In this document: positions 60,865-64,000 of the stretch, one piece after another | How positions within the stretch are numbered: position 1 is the stretch's first letter | Layout of the letters: every line of letters begins with the position of its first letter | Origin: Neobacillus paridis | Lineage (GTDB): Bacteria; Bacillota; Bacilli; Bacillales; Cytobacillaceae | NCBI RefSeq assembly: GCF_016765675.1 | Contig: NZ_JAESWB010000211.1 | Location: forward strand, 1 to 64,000 | Reading direction: 5' to 3' | DNA: 64,000 nucleotides | Notes under the pieces: model-generated | The model's input: only the letters and a program-made list of their open reading frames with translations | Told to the model about the DNA's origin: nothing | Databases searched by the model: none | Translations under genes and position numbers: made by a program

Positions 60865-63132
60865 TCAAATTATGATCGGAGTTTCCTTTTCGAGTTGGTA
60901 CGGCTGATCGTATACCTTGATCGATAAACGATCGCCTTCCATCAGTTTAATGACAGTTTGCTCCGTCATTTTTTCCAACTGAAGCCTGCGCCCTCGGTAA
61001 TGAAGCAAAAAGCGATAACCTTCCCACTTGCCCGGCAGAAGAGGGGCAAAGGAAATCCCTTCCTCCTTGATGCGCAAGCCGGCAAATCCGAATACGATTG
61101 ACAGCCATGTTCCGCCCATATTCGCCATATGCAGACCGTCCTTCGTGTTTCCATGGGTATTATCCAAATCCAGTCTGGCCGTTTCAATAAAGTATTGATA
61201 TGCCTTATCTTTATAACCTAGCTTTGAGGCCATGATGCTGAATATGCAGGTGGATAATGAGGAATCATGGGTTGTGACTTTTTCATAATAATGATAGGAA
61301 TTGCGAATCGTTTCGAGCGATTGTTCGTCTTCCAGTAAAAAGTGTGCCAATACCGTGTCTGCTTGTTTACAAACCTGATAGCGGTAAATCTTCAACGGAT
61401 GATAATGTAACAATAGTGGAAATTCTTCCTTTGGCGTGGTAGCTAGATCCCACACAGCCTTCTGCAAAAATGTATCATCCTGGGGATTCAGTTTCCTCAC
61501 CGGATCATAGGGCAAATACATCTGCTCCGCTGCTTTTTGCCAGGATGCCACCTCTTCAGAAGTCAAACCAATTTTTTCGCAGAGGCGGGTCAGCCGCTCA
61601 GGAGCTAATTTTTGCAGCAACTGATAAAACATGACGGCCCATTTCAAATTGTGTTTCGCCATCACATTGGTGTAATAGTTATTGTTGACAATACACGTAT
61701 ATTCATCGGGTCCGGTGACAGCATCAATTTTAAACAAATCCCCGTCAAAATGGCCCGTTTCCAGCCATAATCTTGCCGTTTCAAACAGTACCTCAGCACC
61801 GTAATCCTTGAAAAACTTCAAGTCCTCAGTAACCAGATAATATTGGATAAAGCTGTAGGCAATATCCGCACTGATATGGTACTGCGCCGAACCGGACGGG
61901 TAATAGGAAGAACACTCTGAGCCGGATATCGTCCGCCATGGATATAACGCGCCTTTCCGGTGCCCCATTTCTTTAGCGTGATTCCGAGCATCATCCAGGA
62001 TCGAATAGCGATATAACAAGAGCCGCTTGGCAATTTCCGGTTGGGTCATTAAAAAGACAGGGAACATATAGATTTCCGTATCCCAAAAGTAATGACCCTC
62101 GTAACCCTCACCGGATAAACCTTTGGCAGAAATATTGGAAAATCGGTCTCTTCCTGTAGATTGAAGCAACGAAAATAAGTTGAAACGGATACCTTCCTGG
62201 ATTGCTTCATCACCTAAAATGACAACGTCAGATAGCTTCCAAAAATCCTCTAAATAAGCGGTTTGCTCCTGCAAAAAGGATTGAAAGTTTTTTCCAGCAA
62301 GTTTATTTTGCCGTTCAAAAGCTGAAGTCTGTAAATTTTCCCCATGTCTTAGTGTATCGACAAAAACGCTTTTTTTCTCAAAAGAAGCCTTGCCGGTGAA
62401 ATCAAAGGAAAATTCTGATTGGATTGCAGTGGCCGCAGGGTAATCCTTTCTTGTATAAGGTACTTCAAGAGAATACACAGCAGCACAAGCCGTTTTTAAC
62501 TTTGTATTGGTTGTTTCGCATTCGACAAAGGAAATGGAATCGGATTGTTCCGCATGGGTGACGTGTAATAACTTGGCATGTCCTGAGGCGACACGCGGGT
62601 CACTTGTATCAACGAAGTTGGCCACATCGCCATTAACGGTCGAAACAATCCGAATCGGCCCGGAATAATCAGATGAATCAATCTCAACTCTTTGGATAAA
62701 GACCTCTTGATCAATAAATGACACAAGTCGTTTGAAGTTTAGCTTTATCTGTTTCCCGGAAGGAGAGCGCCACTCGATAATTCTTTCGGAAAATCCTTTA
62801 TCAAGGTGAAGATGACGTTCAAAGGAGAGGATTTCTCCCTCAGCAATACTAAAACGTTCCGCCCCAAAGAAAAGTTCAATTGTTTGTGCATCGATAATAT
62901 TTAATAGCTTTTGTTGTGTATCGGGAAAACCAACGTGTCTTTCCCCATAAGGAATGGGCACGGAATCGTGAAAGGCATTAATGTATGTGCCCCGGATCGA
63001 CTTTTGACCGGAAGGCAAACCTTCTTCAAAATTTCCGCGCACTCCAAGATAACCATTCCCGGTAAAAAAGATACTCTCATCCACCAGGATTTGCGGGTAG
63101 TCTGTATGTGAAGAACTAATTTTCCATGACAT
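60865..63132 (-). CDS. GH65 disaccharide phosphorylase (maltose phosphorylase type)
   Basis: 755 residues, full-length glycoside hydrolase family 65. Motifs: FTGNGYLGVRGNFEEG near the start, GHYFWDTEIYMFPVF (about 346-360), VTGPDEYT with the catalytic Glu (about 481-488) and KQADTVLAHFLL (about 596). It cleaves an alpha-glucobiose with phosphate, giving beta-glucose 1-phosphate for PgmB. Maltose is the likely substrate from the neighbours, but kojibiose or nigerose phosphorylases look alike. The ATG at 63132 is six bases from gaggtg; the frame extends to 63141. Confidence 0.88.
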   Translation of the reverse strand: MSWKISSSHTDYPQILVDESIFFTGNGYLGVRGNFEEGLPSGQKSIRGTYINAFHDSVPIPYGERHVGFPDTQQKLLNIIDAQTIELFFGAERFSIAEGEILSFERHLHLDKGFSERIIEWRSPSGKQIKLNFKRLVSFIDQEVFIQRVEIDSSDYSGPIRIVSTVNGDVANFVDTSDPRVASGHAKLLHVTHAEQSDSISFVECETTNTKLKTACAAVYSLEVPYTRKDYPAATAIQSEFSFDFTGKASFEKKSVFVDTLRHGENLQTSAFERQNKLAGKNFQSFLQEQTAYLEDFWKLSDVVILGDEAIQEGIRFNLFSLLQSTGRDRFSNISAKGLSGEGYEGHYFWDTEIYMFPVFLMTQPEIAKRLLLYRYSILDDARNHAKEMGHRKGALYPWRTISGSECSSYYPSGSAQYHISADIAYSFIQYYLVTEDLKFFKDYGAEVLFETARLWLETGHFDGDLFKIDAVTGPDEYTCIVNNNYYTNVMAKHNLKWAVMFYQLLQKLAPERLTRLCEKIGLTSEEVASWQKAAEQMYLPYDPVRKLNPQDDTFLQKAVWDLATTPKEEFPLLLHYHPLKIYRYQVCKQADTVLAHFLLEDEQSLETIRNSYHYYEKVTTHDSSLSTCIFSIMASKLGYKDKAYQYFIETARLDLDNTHGNTKDGLHMANMGGTWLSIVFGFAGLRIKEEGISFAPLLPGKWEGYRFLLHYRGRRLQLEKMTEQTVIKLMEGDRLSIKVYDQPYQLEKETPIII

Positions 63133-63161
63133 GCTGTACACCTCTATCTGTTAACGTAAAA

Positions 63162-63995
63162 TCACTCTTTTACCCCGCCGCTTGTAAGCCCGGATACAAT
63201 TTGCCGCTGGAAGATCAGGACAATAATCAATGTAGGAATGGTCACAATGACCGTTGCCGCTGATACCTGACCCCAAAGAATTTCAAACTGTGTTCTCAGG
63301 AAGGATATTCCGACAGGCACGGTGTGATATTCCGCATTCGGATTCAAGGTAATGGTTAAAAGGAATTCATTCCAGGCAGAGATGAATGTAATAATAGCGG
63401 TTGTAAACACACCAGGTGCTGCCAACGGGAAAATAATCTTATAAAGTGTTTGAAAAGTCGTTGCTCCGTCCATTTTTGCCGACTCTTCAAGCGCCCCGGG
63501 AATTTGATTAAAATGGGTAACCAAAATCCAAACTGCCATCGGCAGTGTAATCGTGGAGTAGGGCAGAACAACGGCATAGGAGTTGAGCCATTTAAGATTT
63601 TCAAATAAGTTGTAAACAGGTCCAATCACGACCATTTGCGGAAACATCGAAACAGCCAAAATTAAGCCAAGCAGGATATTTTTCCCTTTAAAATGGAACC
63701 GTGAGATGGCATAGGCTGAAAATGTTGCTACGACAATAATGTAAATAGTGGTAGTTGTTGCTACAATTAAACTGTTTTTAATCGAATTTAAGATATTTTT
63801 TTCAAACAGAACGGTAATATAGTTTTGGAGCGTTGGTTCTTTAGGAATGACGCGGAAGGCTCCTGTTCCAAATATTTCACCGGATGTTTTAAAGGAAGTA
63901 ACAAATACCCAGAAAAATGGGAATACCATTGCAATCAAATAAACAACCACAACGATTCCAAAGGTAATCCAAAGCTTTCGTTTTGATGACTGCAT
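63162..63995 (-). CDS. ABC transporter permease, MalG type
   Basis: 277 residues with six hydrophobic segments and the permease EAA loop EESAKMDGATTFQTLYKIIF (about 171-190), which docks on the ATPase. MalG-type opening (FPFFWVFVTSFK) and ending. It would import maltose or maltodextrin together with a MalF-type permease and binding protein, expected to its right beyond the window edge. The start codon is at 63995, so its RBS is only partly visible. The GH65 gene begins about 30 bases after its stop. Confidence 0.9.
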   Translation of the reverse strand: MQSSKRKLWITFGIVVVVYLIAMVFPFFWVFVTSFKTSGEIFGTGAFRVIPKEPTLQNYITVLFEKNILNSIKNSLIVATTTTIYIIVVATFSAYAISRFHFKGKNILLGLILAVSMFPQMVVIGPVYNLFENLKWLNSYAVVLPYSTITLPMAVWILVTHFNQIPGALEESAKMDGATTFQTLYKIIFPLAAPGVFTTAIITFISAWNEFLLTITLNPNAEYHTVPVGISFLRTQFEILWGQVSAATVIVTIPTLIIVLIFQRQIVSGLTSGGVKE

Positions 63996-64000
63996 CTTCA

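Overview
The window is a low-GC Firmicute chromosome segment, most likely from a facultatively anaerobic Bacillaceae species (Neobacillus, Mesobacillus or a relative). The basis is the gene order rrn end - tsaE-tsaB-rimI-tsaD - ABC-F ATPase - moaC - rex - ydiK/ydiL - groESL, which is the Bacillus subtilis ydi neighbourhood, together with a perfect CIRCE operator, Bacillus-type Shine-Dalgarno sites and AraR-type operators. No species call can be made without a search.

Layout. 0-0.5 kb: 5S rRNA, tRNA-fMet, tRNA-Asp. 0.6-12 kb: conserved housekeeping block, with a cluster of eight DnaA-box-like 9-mers between tsaD and the ABC-F gene. A yhbD-bactofilin pair lies where B. subtilis carries tatAy-tatCy. 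11.9-16.8 kb: accessory patch with truncated tyrosine recombinases, a retropepsin-like protein, a truncated TPR gene, a GNAT gene, a SEC-C protein, a HEPN/MNT (HepT-MntA type) toxin-antitoxin pair and a gene broken by an in-frame stop. 16.8-28.6 kb: an L-arabinose island (AraR, kinase, epimerase, isomerase, sugar porter, mutarotase) followed by a GntR/UTRA regulator and a phosphoketolase, together giving an arabinose-to-acetyl-phosphate route. 28.8-35.3 kb: small membrane proteins, then PucR regulator - NCS1 permease - DUF917 - hydantoinase/oxoprolinase, a catabolic cluster of unknown substrate. 35.5-39.3 kb (minus strand): a CdaR/PucR-type regulator, a signal-less molybdopterin oxidoreductase and its four-cluster ferredoxin subunit.

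39.5-53.8 kb holds two tandem DMSO-reductase-type respiratory operons: TorD-like chaperone, DmsA, DmsB, DmsC, a further ferredoxin, TatA. The first also carries an uncharacterised radical SAM protein and a second TatA. The two units share a ~220-bp upstream repeat (96% or so by eye), each has a perfect TGTGA-N6-TCACA Fnr-type box, and the last tatA of each unit is identical over 232 bp. The second unit retains a deleted fragment of a radical SAM paralogue. tatC and the molybdenum-cofactor genes moaA, moaE, moaD and moeB follow, so the catalytic enzymes, their Tat exporter and their cofactor supply are grouped.

57.9-60 kb: a GNAT gene, then a radical SAM/SPASM maturase with a tiny downstream ORF (28 codons, strong RBS, followed at once by a terminator), a candidate RiPP system. 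60.1-64 kb (minus strand): beta-phosphoglucomutase, GH65 disaccharide phosphorylase and a MalG-type ABC permease, a maltose-type utilisation operon that continues past the window edge.

All product calls come from reading translated sequence and remembered family features; no database search was run.
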